Origin: Bacillota bacterium
GTDB taxonomy: Bacteria; Bacillota; Negativicutes; Sporomusales; UBA7701
Direction of reading: 5' to 3'
Length of the DNA stretch: 64,000 nucleotides
Assembly: GCA_023415775.1 (NCBI GenBank)
Contig: JAEZJM010000010.1
Span: 1 to 64,000, forward strand
Below the pieces are notes generated by a model, which was not told the origin of the DNA, did no database searches, and saw nothing but the letters and a program-made list of their open reading frames with translations. Numbering within the stretch: position 1 is the stretch's first letter; each line of letters begins with the position of its first letter. The translations under genes were made by a program, and so were the position numbers. Positions 33,685-42,360 of this stretch are shown here, one piece after another.

Positions 33685-33764
33685 GATTATGGCCTCCTGG
33701 TAAAATATTCTCCTGCCATAATTATAATACCATCTGCGCCGCACGCGCTGTGACGAAAATCACA

Positions 33765-33797
33765 AGCCCCCCGCCGCCTGCCGAGGCGGAGGGGGGC
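33765..33797. terminator. strong GC-rich hairpin, probable terminator
   Basis: AGCCCCCCGCCGCCT / AGGCGGAGGGGGGCT, nearly perfect 15-bp stem with GCCG loop, 13 bp past the stop of the minus-strand gene at 33811. Confidence 0.65.
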
Positions 33798-33810
33798 TAA
33801 TTGCCGCCGC

Positions 33811-34041
33811 CTATTGCGGCCTGTCCTCCACCGACATAATCCCCTCGGTCCGCATCTCAAGGTCGTCAAGATCGATCTTCTCCTGCTGCTCCCACAGCAT
33901 CCGGTGGACGAGATAATTCACCGTCCGCATATTGCTGCTTTTGAGCGACGGCGCTGCGCTGTCCACGGCATAATTCAGCCCCGCCTCCTTGCCCATCGCT
34001 TGCGAATCGCTATGGTGGTTGGGATCTTGTTCCTCGAACAT
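33811..34041 (-). CDS. small acidic protein (unknown)
   Basis: 76 residues, MFEEQDPNHHSDSQAMGKEA..., with an AGGAGG ribosome site. Mostly polar with a helix about 38-62 (MRTVNYLVHRMLWEQQEKID). No motif recognised. Divergently transcribed from the lipoprotein gene at 34206. Confidence 0.6.
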   Translation of the reverse strand: MFEEQDPNHHSDSQAMGKEAGLNYAVDSAAPSLKSSNMRTVNYLVHRMLWEQQEKIDLDDLEMRTEGIMSVEDRPQ

Positions 34042-34205
34042 ATATTTCGGCCTCCTTCACCTGCTTTAGACTAGTGTAACCTGCGACCGCGGCGCTCATA
34101 TCAGGAAAATAGTGGCACGCGCGGAGGGGTGACTATTCAGTCAGGCGGTGCTATAATAGACATAACATGTATCAATAACGATATATGGGAAAGGATGGGC
34201 TTTAG

Positions 34206-34679
34206 ATGAAGAAAAGCATGCTGAAACTTACGGCGGTATTCACCCTGCTGATGGTGGTGCTGCTCGCAGCCGGCTGCGGCGGCGGCGGGGGCGGAGCCCA
34301 GCGCATTACAGGCTTATCCGCCGACGGGGTTGTCAAAACCTTCTTCGAGGCCGCCAAGGGCGACCGCCTGAACGACGCCGCGCTCTATGTTTCCCCGAGC
34401 ACGGCCAACGACCCGCGGGTAGTCATCAAGTACCTCACCGGCAAATCCGGATTGGGGGACCTCAAAAACGCCAACCTCCTGTCGCTCCGCAAAGCAGCCG
34501 AACAAGGCGATTACGCCGTCGTCGTAGCAACCCTGCAGACCGAGCAAAACTCCCTTAACGTCGTCGTCCGCCCGGTCGGCCTGGAAAAGCTCAACGGCGA
34601 GTGGTACATCGTCGACCTCGACAAGATCTATCAGGACGCCAAATACAAGCTCCTGCAGCAACTGATCAGCAAAATATAA
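34206..34679 (+). CDS. small lipoprotein with DUF4878-like fold
   Basis: 157 residues. Lipoprotein signal peptide with lipobox LLAAGC (Cys at about 23) and a Gly-rich linker, then an NTF2-like domain: VVKTFFEAAKGDRLNDAALY at the start and NGEWYIVDLDKI near the end, similar to DUF4878 lipoproteins. Probably on the outer face of the inner membrane or in the outer membrane. A TATAAT (34152-34157) precedes it and a terminator follows. Confidence 0.82.
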   Translation: MKKSMLKLTAVFTLLMVVLLAAGCGGGGGGAQRITGLSADGVVKTFFEAAKGDRLNDAALYVSPSTANDPRVVIKYLTGKSGLGDLKNANLLSLRKAAEQGDYAVVVATLQTEQNSLNVVVRPVGLEKLNGEWYIVDLDKIYQDAKYKLLQQLISKI

Positions 34680-34703
34680 CCATCAGCCTCCGGCCTCAAA
34701 AGC

Positions 34704-34736
34704 AAGGACACCCGCCTAACTGCGGCGGGTGTCCTT
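34704..34736 (+). terminator. intrinsic terminator of the lipoprotein gene
   Basis: AAGGACACCCGCC / GGCGGGTGTCCTT stem with T4, 24 bp past the stop; also within reach of the convergent acetyltransferase gene. Confidence 0.92.
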
Positions 34737-34767
34737 TTGATGTCTTATTAGTATACAAAGGTTGGCT

Positions 34768-35190
34768 TCAATCGGTGAAGCCCTTTTCCCGCATAACCTC
34801 CGCACGGACAAATTTGGCCATGCCGGTCAGCATCTTCACATAGCCCATCGACCGGTAAAAGTCCTCCACTCCCGGCATAGCGAAAAATATCATATCCATG
34901 TTTGGCAGACTATCCTGGATTGTCGTCACGATCAGCTTGCCGAGCCCTTTTCCCCGGTATTCGGGGCGCACGGCGACATCGTAAAGCGCCGCCTCGTAGG
35001 CTCCGTCCGAAATCGCCCGCCCGATGCCGATCATTTGCTCGCCGTCGAACACGAACACCACCCGTTGGCTGTTCTCGAACGCCAGCCGCACCAGCTCCAG
35101 CGGACGCGACGCCATCCTGGAGACGGTCATTATCTCGTATACGACATCCCAGTCGATCCCCTGGCAGTCTTCCTGAATTCGATACGCCAT
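34768..35190 (-). CDS. GNAT family N-acetyltransferase
   Basis: 140 residues. Acetyl-CoA loop VAVRPEYRGKGLGKLIV (R/QxxGxG/A type) at about residue 80, preceded by the beta-4 strand EAALYDVAV. Close in layout to YkkB/ArsN2-like small GNATs with MPGVEDFYRSMGYVK at the C-terminus. Start chosen at MAYRIQEDCQ (AGGAGCG 9 bases upstream). Substrate unknown. Confidence 0.9.
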   Translation of the reverse strand: MAYRIQEDCQGIDWDVVYEIMTVSRMASRPLELVRLAFENSQRVVFVFDGEQMIGIGRAISDGAYEAALYDVAVRPEYRGKGLGKLIVTTIQDSLPNMDMIFFAMPGVEDFYRSMGYVKMLTGMAKFVRAEVMREKGFTD

Positions 35191-35338
35191 ATCACACGCT
35201 CCTGACATAATTTTCTTTTACAAGCTATTTTACCACACTGTTTCCGGAATACCAATAGGCGGACCGACCGTCTTTTCCCTGTCGCCGGCGTAAAGCCTGG
35301 CGCATATAATACTACATAACGAGAAGGGAGGTAGGAAT

Positions 35339-35764
35339 ATGACCGACAGCGAAACGCTCCGCCGCCCCCCCGGCGAAGACCGTGAAGACCGTCATATGGT
35401 TCATGTCCATGTTTTCAATACATTGACGCTGGTTGCCAACGACCATCAGCATATCGTCCAGGGCGTCACCGGGCCGGCCAGATGCGCAGGCACATCCCAC
35501 ATCCACCGCATGCGGGTGAGGACCTCGTTCTTCGACGGCCACTGGCACTGGTTCGACGTCATGACCGAACCGGCCGTCGAAACGATGGACGGCGGGCATG
35601 TGCACCCCTACGAAGGCGAGACGAGCTACGACGACGGCCACAGCCACGACGTCGCCGACACTACAGCGCAGGCCCCCGACCTGCTGGAGGACGAGGAAGA
35701 ACTCGACGAGATGCCGGTTATGGCGTCAAACACCAACAAGAAAAACAAGGGCAACAAACGCTGA
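35339..35764 (+). CDS. ymaF: YmaF family His-rich protein
   Basis: 141 residues. The YmaF core is clear: HVHVFNTLTLVANDHQHIVQ, GVTGPARCAGTSHIHRMRVR and FDGHWHWFDVMT, with about a dozen histidines spaced as HxH pairs, then an acidic tail (EDEEELDE) and a Lys/Asn end. B. subtilis YmaF has no established role; the His pairs suggest metal binding. ATG with GGGAGG. Monocistronic. Confidence 0.85.
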   Translation: MTDSETLRRPPGEDREDRHMVHVHVFNTLTLVANDHQHIVQGVTGPARCAGTSHIHRMRVRTSFFDGHWHWFDVMTEPAVETMDGGHVHPYEGETSYDDGHSHDVADTTAQAPDLLEDEEELDEMPVMASNTNKKNKGNKR

Positions 35765-35838
35765 CCCAAACGCCAGGCGGCCGGGGTGGCAAAATAAGCA
35801 GCCGCCGCATATCATAACCCGTAACCACGGGGCAAAGA

Positions 35839-35872
35839 CGCCTACCGGGCCGCTCGTCGGCGCCGGTAGGCG
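35839..35872 (+). terminator. leader hairpin upstream of asnB
   Basis: CGCCTACCGG, 14-base loop, CCGGTAGGCG, 20 bp before the asnB ribosome site (GGAGAGGG). Only a weak T-rich tail; it may terminate the ymaF transcript or act in the asnB leader. Confidence 0.45.
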
Positions 35873-35908
35873 CCGTTCGTTTCCCCGGCTGATAAGGAGA
35901 GGGTAAAG

Positions 35909-37753
35909 ATGTGCGGTATCACCGGATGGGTCGACTGGGACAGGGACCTCACCCGCGAAGGGGCAGTCATGGCCGCCATGACCGCAACCCTGGCCCGGCG
36001 CGGACCGGACGCTCAGGGCTTCTACACGTCTCGGCACGCCGCCCTGGGGCACCGGCGCCTCAGCGTCGTCGACCCGACGGGCGGCAAGCAGCCCATGCTC
36101 CGCCGCCGCGGCGAGCAAGAATACGTCATAACCTACAACGGCGAGCTATACAACACCGCCGACCTGCGCTGGGACCTCATGGCCCGCGGCCATGCCTTCA
36201 CCACCACCTCCGACACCGAAGTGCTCCTCAAAGCCTACATCGAATGGGGGACCGACTGCGCCCAGCGGCTCAACGGCATCTTCGCCTTCGGCATCTGGGA
36301 CGTCGCCCGCCAGCGCCTCTTCCTCGTCCGCGACCGTCTGGGCGTAAAACCGCTCTTCTACGCTTGCAGCGGCAACGGCCTGCTGTTCGCCTCCGAGCTC
36401 AAAGCCCTGCTTGCCCACCCTGACATCGTGCCGGAAATCGACCGCGAGGGCCTGGCGGAAATCCTCATGCTCGGCCCGGCGCGTACTCCCGGTCACGGCA
36501 TCTTCCGCGGCATCGCCGAGCTCGAGCCCGGCTGCGCGGCCGTGTTCGAGCGGCAGGGACTGGCGAAAACCCGCTATTGGTCGCTTGCCAGCCAGCCGCA
36601 CGAGCAGGATTTCCCTACCACCGTCGCCATGGTAAAGGCGCTCTTCCTCGATGCCGTCAAGCGCCAGCTTGTTTCCGACGTTCCCCTGTGCACCCTGCTA
36701 TCCGGCGGCCTCGACTCCAGCGCCATCACCGCCGTCGCCGCCGCGGCCTATCGGGAGGAAGGCCGCACCCTCGACACCTTCTCCGTCGAATACGTCGACA
36801 ACGACCGCTTTTTTGCCGCGCATTCCTTCCAGCCCAACCGCGACGCGCCCTGGGTGCAGCGGGTCGCCGAGCACTTCGCCACCCATCACCGCGAAATCCT
36901 CCTCGACACCCCCGAACTCGCCGGCGCACTCGCTGAAGCCGCCCGCGCCCGCGATCTCCCCGGAATGGCCGACATCGACACCTCCCTGTACCTCTTCAGC
37001 CGCGAGGTCAAAAAAGAAGCGACCGTCGGGCTATCAGGCGAATGCGCCGACGAAATATTCGGCGGCTACCCCTGGTTCTACCGTCCGGAGATGCTCGCCG
37101 CCGACAACTTCCCCTGGTCGCCCCGGTCCGAACAGCGCCTCGAACTGCTGGCCCCCGCCCTCAGAGACGATGCCCTCCTGCGCGACTACCCCCACCAGCG
37201 CTACGGCGAGGCGCTGGCCGCCGTTCCCAGGCTGGCCGGCGAGACGGCGGCGGACGCCCGTATGCGGGAGATATTCCACCTCAGCCTGTTCCGCTGGATG
37301 CCCACCCTCCTCGACCGCAAGGACCGCATGAGCATGGCCTTTGGGCTCGAACTCCGGGTGCCCTTCTGCGACCACCGGCTGGTGGAATATGCCTGGAACA
37401 TCCCCTGGGGGATGAAAAACTACCAGAACCGCGAGAAAGGGCTGCTCCGCCACGCCCTCGCCGGCGTATTGCCCGACGACGTGCTGTGGCGCCGCAAAAG
37501 CCCCTACCCGAAAACCCATAACCCCTCGTTCGTCGCCGCCGTCAAAGACCGGCTGATCGCCGTCCTCGCCGATCCCGCCTCGCCCCTGCTGCCGCTCGTC
37601 GACATCGCCAGGGTTCGCGCCTTCGCACAGTCGGCCGCCGCCGGCTCGCCCCACCCGTGGTTCGGCCAACTCATGGGCGGGCCTCAGCTCATGGCCTACC
37701 TCGTCCAGATCGACGCCTGGCTGCGCGACAACAACATCCGCATCGTCCTCTGA
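35909..37753 (+). CDS. asnB: asparagine synthetase (glutamine-hydrolysing), AsnB type
   Basis: 614 residues. N-terminal Ntn glutaminase with nucleophile Cys2 (MCGITGWVDW) and GALGH-type block AALGHRRLSVVD; synthetase half from about 210 with the ATP pyrophosphatase loop LLSGGLDSSAITAV. Converts aspartate, glutamine and ATP to asparagine. Full length compared with the family. Followed 13 bp later by a GC-rich inverted repeat and a new promoter, so probably a single-gene unit. Confidence 0.95.
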   Translation: MCGITGWVDWDRDLTREGAVMAAMTATLARRGPDAQGFYTSRHAALGHRRLSVVDPTGGKQPMLRRRGEQEYVITYNGELYNTADLRWDLMARGHAFTTTSDTEVLLKAYIEWGTDCAQRLNGIFAFGIWDVARQRLFLVRDRLGVKPLFYACSGNGLLFASELKALLAHPDIVPEIDREGLAEILMLGPARTPGHGIFRGIAELEPGCAAVFERQGLAKTRYWSLASQPHEQDFPTTVAMVKALFLDAVKRQLVSDVPLCTLLSGGLDSSAITAVAAAAYREEGRTLDTFSVEYVDNDRFFAAHSFQPNRDAPWVQRVAEHFATHHREILLDTPELAGALAEAARARDLPGMADIDTSLYLFSREVKKEATVGLSGECADEIFGGYPWFYRPEMLAADNFPWSPRSEQRLELLAPALRDDALLRDYPHQRYGEALAAVPRLAGETAADARMREIFHLSLFRWMPTLLDRKDRMSMAFGLELRVPFCDHRLVEYAWNIPWGMKNYQNREKGLLRHALAGVLPDDVLWRRKSPYPKTHNPSFVAAVKDRLIAVLADPASPLLPLVDIARVRAFAQSAAAGSPHPWFGQLMGGPQLMAYLVQIDAWLRDNNIRIVL

Positions 37754-37765
37754 CAGCATGACCGC

Positions 37766-37789
37766 CCGGGCTGCCAACGCGGCCCGGGC
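37766..37789 (+). terminator. GC-rich inverted repeat after asnB
   Basis: GCCCGGGC, spacer, GCCCGGGC between the asnB stop and the next promoter; no T-run, so termination by it is uncertain. Confidence 0.4.
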
Positions 37790-37790
37790 G

Positions 37791-37820
37791 TTGACAGGCA
37801 GCGATTCCTGCTGGTATCAT
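37791..37820 (+). promoter_or_regulatory. promoter of the D-glutamate cyclase-like operon
   Basis: TTGACA, 18-bp spacer, TATCAT, about 130 bp before the DUF4392 gene. Confidence 0.75.
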
Positions 37821-37951
37821 AAACACATAAATAATTCCGTCGCATCCTGACAGCATACGACCTGCCCCGCCGCCTGCGCCTGGCCCGGGCAATGTCATTC
37901 GTTCGCGAACACGGACGAGCCTTGCCGCAGGAAGGGAAAAGGGGAAAAGAA

Positions 37952-38974
37952 ATGGACCCGAAAATTCAGCAGATCGCCGAAACACTCGACCGCCTAATCA
38001 GCCTGGACGTCCCGGCGCGGGGCATTATCGCCAAACTCTACGGGGCCGCCCGTGAAAAGACCGGCAAGCCCCTCACCATGGCGGCCACCGACCTCCTCCT
38101 CCAGCGCGTACGGCCGGGCGACACCGTCGTCATCGCCACCGGCTGGGTCGACCAGCCTGTTGTTGCCCCCGACTGCGGCGAATCGGACGGACCGCCCGGA
38201 GCCGTCGCCCTCGCCCGCGCCCTGCGGCTGGCCGTCAAGGCCGCCCCCGTCATCGTCACCGACGCCTGCCTGGTGGAGGGCGTCAAAATCGTCGCCCGCG
38301 CCGCGGGCTTCCAGTGCGTCGCCCCTGAAGAGATCGGCCACTCGGTCGCCAGGGACAAACTGCTTACCGTCGCCGTGCTTCCCTTCCCCGTTGACGCCGG
38401 CGAGGCTGCGCCGGCCGCCGAGCGGCTGCTCGACGACCTCAAACCCACCGCCTGCATCGCCATCGAGCGGGGCGGCATGAACGCCGCCGGCGTCGTCCAC
38501 AACATGAACGGCGAAGACACCGGCGCCGGCATGGCCAAGCTCGACTACCTCTTCCGCGCCGCCGGCCGGCGGGGCATCGCCACCATCGGTATCGGCGACG
38601 GCGGCAACGAGATCGGCATGGCCAACATCGCCGACGCCGTAAGGGCCCAGGTGCCTTACGGCGCCAAGTGCCAGTGCCCCTGCGGCGGCGGCATAGCGCC
38701 CGCAACAGCGGTCGACGTCCTCGTCGCCGCCGCCATCTCCAACTGGGGCGGCTACGCCCTCGCCGCCCTCCTCGGCCTGCGGACAGGGGTACCCGCGGCC
38801 GCCTGCGACGCCGTGCGGGAGAAGAAGGTGCTGGAAGCAACCGCCGCCGCCGGCTTCCACGACCCCATCGGCGGCGGGGTATATCCGGGTGCGGACGGCT
38901 GCGGCGTCCACGCTCACCTCGCCTTCGTCACCCTCCTGCGGGAAACCGTCCTGCACGGAGAAGCCCGACTGTGA
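37952..38974 (+). CDS. DUF4392 protein, D-glutamate cyclase C-terminal-domain homologue
   Basis: 340 residues. Starts MDPKIQQIAETLDRLISLD; core motifs VIATGWVDQPVVAPDCGESDG (quoted in part), AIERGGMNAAGVVHNMNGED and IGIGDGGNEIGMAN are those of DUF4392, the domain forming the C-terminal half of vertebrate DGLUCY. DGLUCY converts D-glutamate to 5-oxo-D-proline. The protein has no signal peptide. The partner half (DUF1445) is encoded 26 bp downstream. It could instead act on a related D-amino acid. Confidence 0.88.
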   Translation: MDPKIQQIAETLDRLISLDVPARGIIAKLYGAAREKTGKPLTMAATDLLLQRVRPGDTVVIATGWVDQPVVAPDCGESDGPPGAVALARALRLAVKAAPVIVTDACLVEGVKIVARAAGFQCVAPEEIGHSVARDKLLTVAVLPFPVDAGEAAPAAERLLDDLKPTACIAIERGGMNAAGVVHNMNGEDTGAGMAKLDYLFRAAGRRGIATIGIGDGGNEIGMANIADAVRAQVPYGAKCQCPCGGGIAPATAVDVLVAAAISNWGGYALAALLGLRTGVPAAACDAVREKKVLEATAAAGFHDPIGGGVYPGADGCGVHAHLAFVTLLRETVLHGEARL

Positions 38975-39000
38975 ATAAATCCGTAAAAGAGGTAGATAAC

Positions 39001-39789
39001 ATGGATATGGCGACAATGACTCCGGCCGCCCTCCGCCTGCTCATGCGCAAGGGCGAGCTCGTCCGGCCGACTGCCGGCATGGCAAAGGGACACGTGCAGG
39101 CCAACCTGGCCATCGTCCCCAAAGACATCGCCTACGATTTCCTGCTGTTCGCCCAGCGCAACCCCAAGCCCTGTCCCGTGCTCGACGTCACCGACCCCGG
39201 CTCGCCCGAGCCGAAGCTCATGGCCCCCGGCGCCGACCTCCGCTTCGACGCGCCCAAATACCGCATCTACAAAGCCGGCGTCATGGTCGACGAAGTCGTA
39301 AACCTTGAGAAATACTGGCGCGACGACCTCGTCGCCTTCCTGCTCGGCTGCAGTTTCACCTTCGAAACCGCCCTCCTCGCCGCCGGCGTCCCCGTCCGTC
39401 ACATCGAAGCCTGCTGCAACGTCCCCATGTACATCACCGACATTCCCTGCCGCCCGGCCGGCAAATTCCACGGCAATATGGTCGTCAGCATGCGACCGAT
39501 ACCCCACGACAAAGTCGTCAAAGCCGTCCAGGTCACCTCGCGCTTTCCCGCCGTCCACGGCGCCCCTATCCACATCGGCGACCCCGTCGTCATCGGCATC
39601 CGTGACCTCGGCCGTACCGACTTCGGCGACAGCGTCGAAATCCGCGACGGCGAAGTGCCGGTATTCTGGGCCTGCGGCGTCACCCCCCAGGCGGTGGCCA
39701 TGACCGCCAAGCCCGAAATAATGATCACCCACGCTCCCGGCCACATGTTCCTGTGCGACGCCCGCGACGAAGACCTCGCCGCCTTCTGA
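39001..39789 (+). CDS. DUF1445 putative hydro-lyase / D-glutamate cyclase N-terminal-domain homologue
   Basis: 262 residues, the usual length of the YcsI/DUF1445 family. Motifs ELVRPTAGMAKGHVQANL near the start, LLGCSFTFETALLAAG and ACCNVPMYIT in the middle, ITHAPGHMFLCDARDEDLA at the end. ATG chosen because GAGGT is 8 bases upstream; a GTG at 38971 would overlap the previous stop. Together with the preceding gene it reproduces the two domains of vertebrate D-glutamate cyclase as separate subunits. Confidence 0.9.
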   Translation: MDMATMTPAALRLLMRKGELVRPTAGMAKGHVQANLAIVPKDIAYDFLLFAQRNPKPCPVLDVTDPGSPEPKLMAPGADLRFDAPKYRIYKAGVMVDEVVNLEKYWRDDLVAFLLGCSFTFETALLAAGVPVRHIEACCNVPMYITDIPCRPAGKFHGNMVVSMRPIPHDKVVKAVQVTSRFPAVHGAPIHIGDPVVIGIRDLGRTDFGDSVEIRDGEVPVFWACGVTPQAVAMTAKPEIMITHAPGHMFLCDARDEDLAAF

Positions 39790-39878
39790 GCCGTCCATCC
39801 TTGCGACAAAAGCCTTCGTGTCCGCGCGAGGGCCTTTTCCGTTCTCCGGGGCAATGCGCCCTTTCCACGGGCCGCCAA

Positions 39879-39907
39879 TTGCCAAGCGTGCCCACAGCGG
39901 TTATAAT
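39879..39907 (+). promoter_or_regulatory. sigma-A promoter of the CoA-transferase gene
   Basis: TTGCCA, 17-bp spacer, perfect TATAAT. It separates this gene from the D-glutamate cyclase pair and places the transcription start after the ATG at 39909. Confidence 0.8.
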
Positions 39908-39956
39908 AATGGACATATATCTTAAATATTTAGATAAATGTGGGGGGAATGAATAC

Positions 39957-41141
39957 TTGACCAAGGCGCTGGCCGGCCTCAAACTGCTCGACGTATCGCG
40001 GGTTCTGACCGGACCTTACAGCACCATGGTGCTGGCTGACCTGGGAGCCGACGTCATAAAAGTCGAGGTTCCCGGCAAAGGAGACGACTCCAGACTATTC
40101 GGGCCGTTCGCCAACGGCGAAAGCGGCTACTACCTGACCCTGAACCGCAACAAGCGCGGCATCACCCTCGACCTCCGCCGGCCGGAAGGGCAGGCGGTCC
40201 TCAAAGACCTCGCCCGGTGGGCCGACGTTCTCCTCGAGAACTTCGCCAAGGGAACCATGGCCGGCTGGGGTCTGGGCTACGAAGACCTCGCCGCCGTCAA
40301 TCCGCGCCTCATATACGCCTCTATCACCGGCTTCGGCCAATACGGCCCCTACTCCGAACGCTTCGCCTTCGACGCCATCGCCCAGGCCACCGGCGGCCTC
40401 ATGAGCATCACCGGCCCTAAAGGCGGCGCGCCCACACGCGTCGGCACCGCGCTCGGCGACATCAACGCCGGCAACTTCGCCACCATCGGCATCCTCGCCG
40501 CCCTCTACCAGCGCGAGCGCACCGGTCGCGGCCAGCGGATCGACATCTCCATGCAGGACTGCATCGCCGCCATCCTCGAAAACGCCATCGTCCGCAATAC
40601 CATCGGCGGCGTCGTTCCCACCCGCAACGGCAGCGCCCACGCCACCGTCGCGCCCTACGACGTATTCCCGGCCAGCGACGGCTACGCCTTTATCGCCTGC
40701 GCCAACGAAGCCACCTGGCAGCGCCTCTGCAAAGCCATGGGGCGTGAAGAACTCATCACCGACGAACGGTTCACCGTCAACGCCAAACGCGTCGAGAACA
40801 TCGACACCCTGACTGATATCATCAACCAATGGTCGCGCCAATTCACCGTCGAAAAGCTGCTCGCCGTCCTCGGCGGCAACAACGTGCCCGGCTCGCCGGT
40901 CTTCAACATCGACCAGGTAGTGGGCGACCCGCACATCAGGGCGCGCAACATGATGGTCGCCGTTGACCACCCTGTGGCCGGCACCGTCACCATCCCCGGC
41001 AACCCTGTCAAAATGTCGGCCTCGGCAGACACCATCGAGCGGCCGGCGCCCCTTCTCGGCCAGCACACCGACGAAGTCCTCGCCGAGCTCGGCTACTCCG
41101 CCGACAAAATCGCCGCCCTCAAAGCGGCCAAAATCGTCTAA
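39957..41141 (+). CDS. class III (CaiB/BaiF) CoA-transferase
   Basis: 394 residues starting at TTG (MTKALAGLKLLDVSRVLTGP) with GGGGGGAAT 8 bases upstream. The in-frame ATG at 39909 is excluded because it lies only two bases past the -10 box. Family features: the CoA-binding GADVIKVE region, NRNKRGITLDLR, and catalytic Asp in GDINAGNFATIG (about 170). Transfers CoA between carboxylic acids; formyl-, carnitine-, succinyl- or aromatic-acid substrates are all possible. The DMT exporter follows 38 bp downstream. Confidence 0.92.
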   Translation: MTKALAGLKLLDVSRVLTGPYSTMVLADLGADVIKVEVPGKGDDSRLFGPFANGESGYYLTLNRNKRGITLDLRRPEGQAVLKDLARWADVLLENFAKGTMAGWGLGYEDLAAVNPRLIYASITGFGQYGPYSERFAFDAIAQATGGLMSITGPKGGAPTRVGTALGDINAGNFATIGILAALYQRERTGRGQRIDISMQDCIAAILENAIVRNTIGGVVPTRNGSAHATVAPYDVFPASDGYAFIACANEATWQRLCKAMGREELITDERFTVNAKRVENIDTLTDIINQWSRQFTVEKLLAVLGGNNVPGSPVFNIDQVVGDPHIRARNMMVAVDHPVAGTVTIPGNPVKMSASADTIERPAPLLGQHTDEVLAELGYSADKIAALKAAKIV

Positions 41142-41179
41142 CACTACAAACCGGCCGCTGCCGGAAAGGAAGACCACAC

Positions 41180-42058
41180 GTGAATTTGCTGACGGGCTCC
41201 GGCAAATCGGAGCACTTTCGCGCCCTCATCCTGCTCGTCATCACCGCTGTCCTCTGGAGCAGCGGCGGCCTCCTCATCAAATCGATCGACTGGCACCCGC
41301 TGGCCATCTCCGGCGCGCGCAGCCTCATCGCCGCCATTGTCATCCGTCTGGCTTTCCGCGGCCAGCCGCTCAACATCAGCAAAGTGCAGGTCCTGGGCGC
41401 TTTAGGCTACGTAGCCACCGTCATGATGTTCGTCAGCGCCACCAAATTGACCACCGCCGCCAACGCCATCGTCCTTCAGTACACAGCCCCCATCTGGGTG
41501 GCCCTCTTCGGCGCATGGTTCCTCAAGGAGAAAACCACCTCCCTCGACTGGCTCACCATCGGCCTCGTCTTCGGCGGCATGATCCTCTTTTTCCAGGACC
41601 AGATGGAGGCCGGCCACCTGATGGGCAATCTGCTCGCCGTCGCCAGCGGCATGAGCATGACAGTCATGACCCTGGCGATGCGCAAGCAAAAAGACGGCTC
41701 CCCCTTCGGCTCCGTCCTGCTAGGCAACATCCTCGCCTTCGTCGGCGGCATCCCCTTCATGCTCGACGGCGGTCCAAGCCTTGCCGGCTGGGGGGCCATC
41801 GCCCTCCTCGGCTGCTTCCAGCTCGGCCTCTCCTACGTGCTCTACTCCGTCGCCATCAAGCACGTTACCGCTTTAGAGGCCACCATCATTACCATGATCG
41901 AGCCCATCCTAAACCCCATCTGGGTCTTCCTCCTCCTCGGCGAGATACCCGGCCCGTGGTCGCTCGCCGGCGGCGCGATCATATTGGCGGCCATTGTCGC
42001 CCGCTACGCCATCCCCGCCCTTAAGTCTACTGCCAGTGTACAGGGGGACCGCCCATAA
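41180..42058 (+). CDS. DMT/EamA family transporter
   Basis: 292 residues, ten membrane helices in two EamA repeats (about 17-140 and 150-282; the second ends TALEATIITMIEPILNPIWV). GTG start with AAAGGA. Drug/metabolite transporter; these commonly export amino acids or organic acids. Adjacency to the CoA-transferase suggests a carboxylate or its product as cargo, but this is inference. Confidence 0.9.
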   Translation: MNLLTGSGKSEHFRALILLVITAVLWSSGGLLIKSIDWHPLAISGARSLIAAIVIRLAFRGQPLNISKVQVLGALGYVATVMMFVSATKLTTAANAIVLQYTAPIWVALFGAWFLKEKTTSLDWLTIGLVFGGMILFFQDQMEAGHLMGNLLAVASGMSMTVMTLAMRKQKDGSPFGSVLLGNILAFVGGIPFMLDGGPSLAGWGAIALLGCFQLGLSYVLYSVAIKHVTALEATIITMIEPILNPIWVFLLLGEIPGPWSLAGGAIILAAIVARYAIPALKSTASVQGDRP

Positions 42059-42176
42059 GGCCCCATCTGCGGCGTTGCTCCTCGGAGCGATTGCTTGCGT
42101 ACATCCGAGTACGCGGCGCGGCTCGCTCCTCCGGTGCGCCTTGCATCTGGGACCTTCTGAACGGTCCCGGCGATTC
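42059..42176. repeat. dispersed palindromic repeat, copy R4
   Basis: GGCCCCATCTGCGGCGTTGC ... GCCTTGCATCTGGGACCTTC. Contains GCTCCTCGGAGC, GCGTAC-ATCCGA-GTACGC and a Cys-rich spurious reading frame. Starts at the stop codon of the DMT transporter gene. The closest relative is R2. Confidence 0.85.
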
Positions 42177-42291
42177 GGGGGGGCAAGGGAATAATTAAAT
42201 CCTAAAAATAATTACTGAAAATCCCGATTTGGACGAAAAGTGGACTTTTAGTGGACTGTTTGACAAAAAAATGTGATATGATGATATCGTC

Positions 42292-42325
42292 AAGAAGACC
42301 GCCAAGGGCGGCCTTCTTATTTTTA
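42292..42325 (+). terminator. intrinsic terminator upstream of the M23 gene (possible attenuator)
   Basis: AAGAAGACCGCC-AAG-GGCGGCCTTCTT (11 of 12 pairs) followed by ATTTTT, 36 bp before the M23 start. A TTGACA at 42260 lies upstream, so a very short transcript or a regulated read-through leader is possible. The surrounding 42.18-42.36 kb is AT-rich and has AGTGGACT twice, 12 bp apart. Confidence 0.75.
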
Positions 42326-42360
42326 TGCCGGAAAACCGGTAATAATTAGGGGGTGTGTTC

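Noticed and set aside
35780..35900. Riboswitch in the asnB leader (GGGGCAAAG and a long hairpin looked like a cyclic-di-GMP aptamer)
   Set aside because: Order and spacing of conserved parts do not fit the known consensus; kept only as a hairpin.
38971..39000. GTG start for the DUF1445 gene
   Set aside because: Overlaps the previous stop and lacks a ribosome site; the ATG at 39001 has GAGGT.
42238..42260. Attachment site or integrase site at doubled AGTGGACT
   Set aside because: No integrase or tRNA nearby, and the repeat is only 8 bp.
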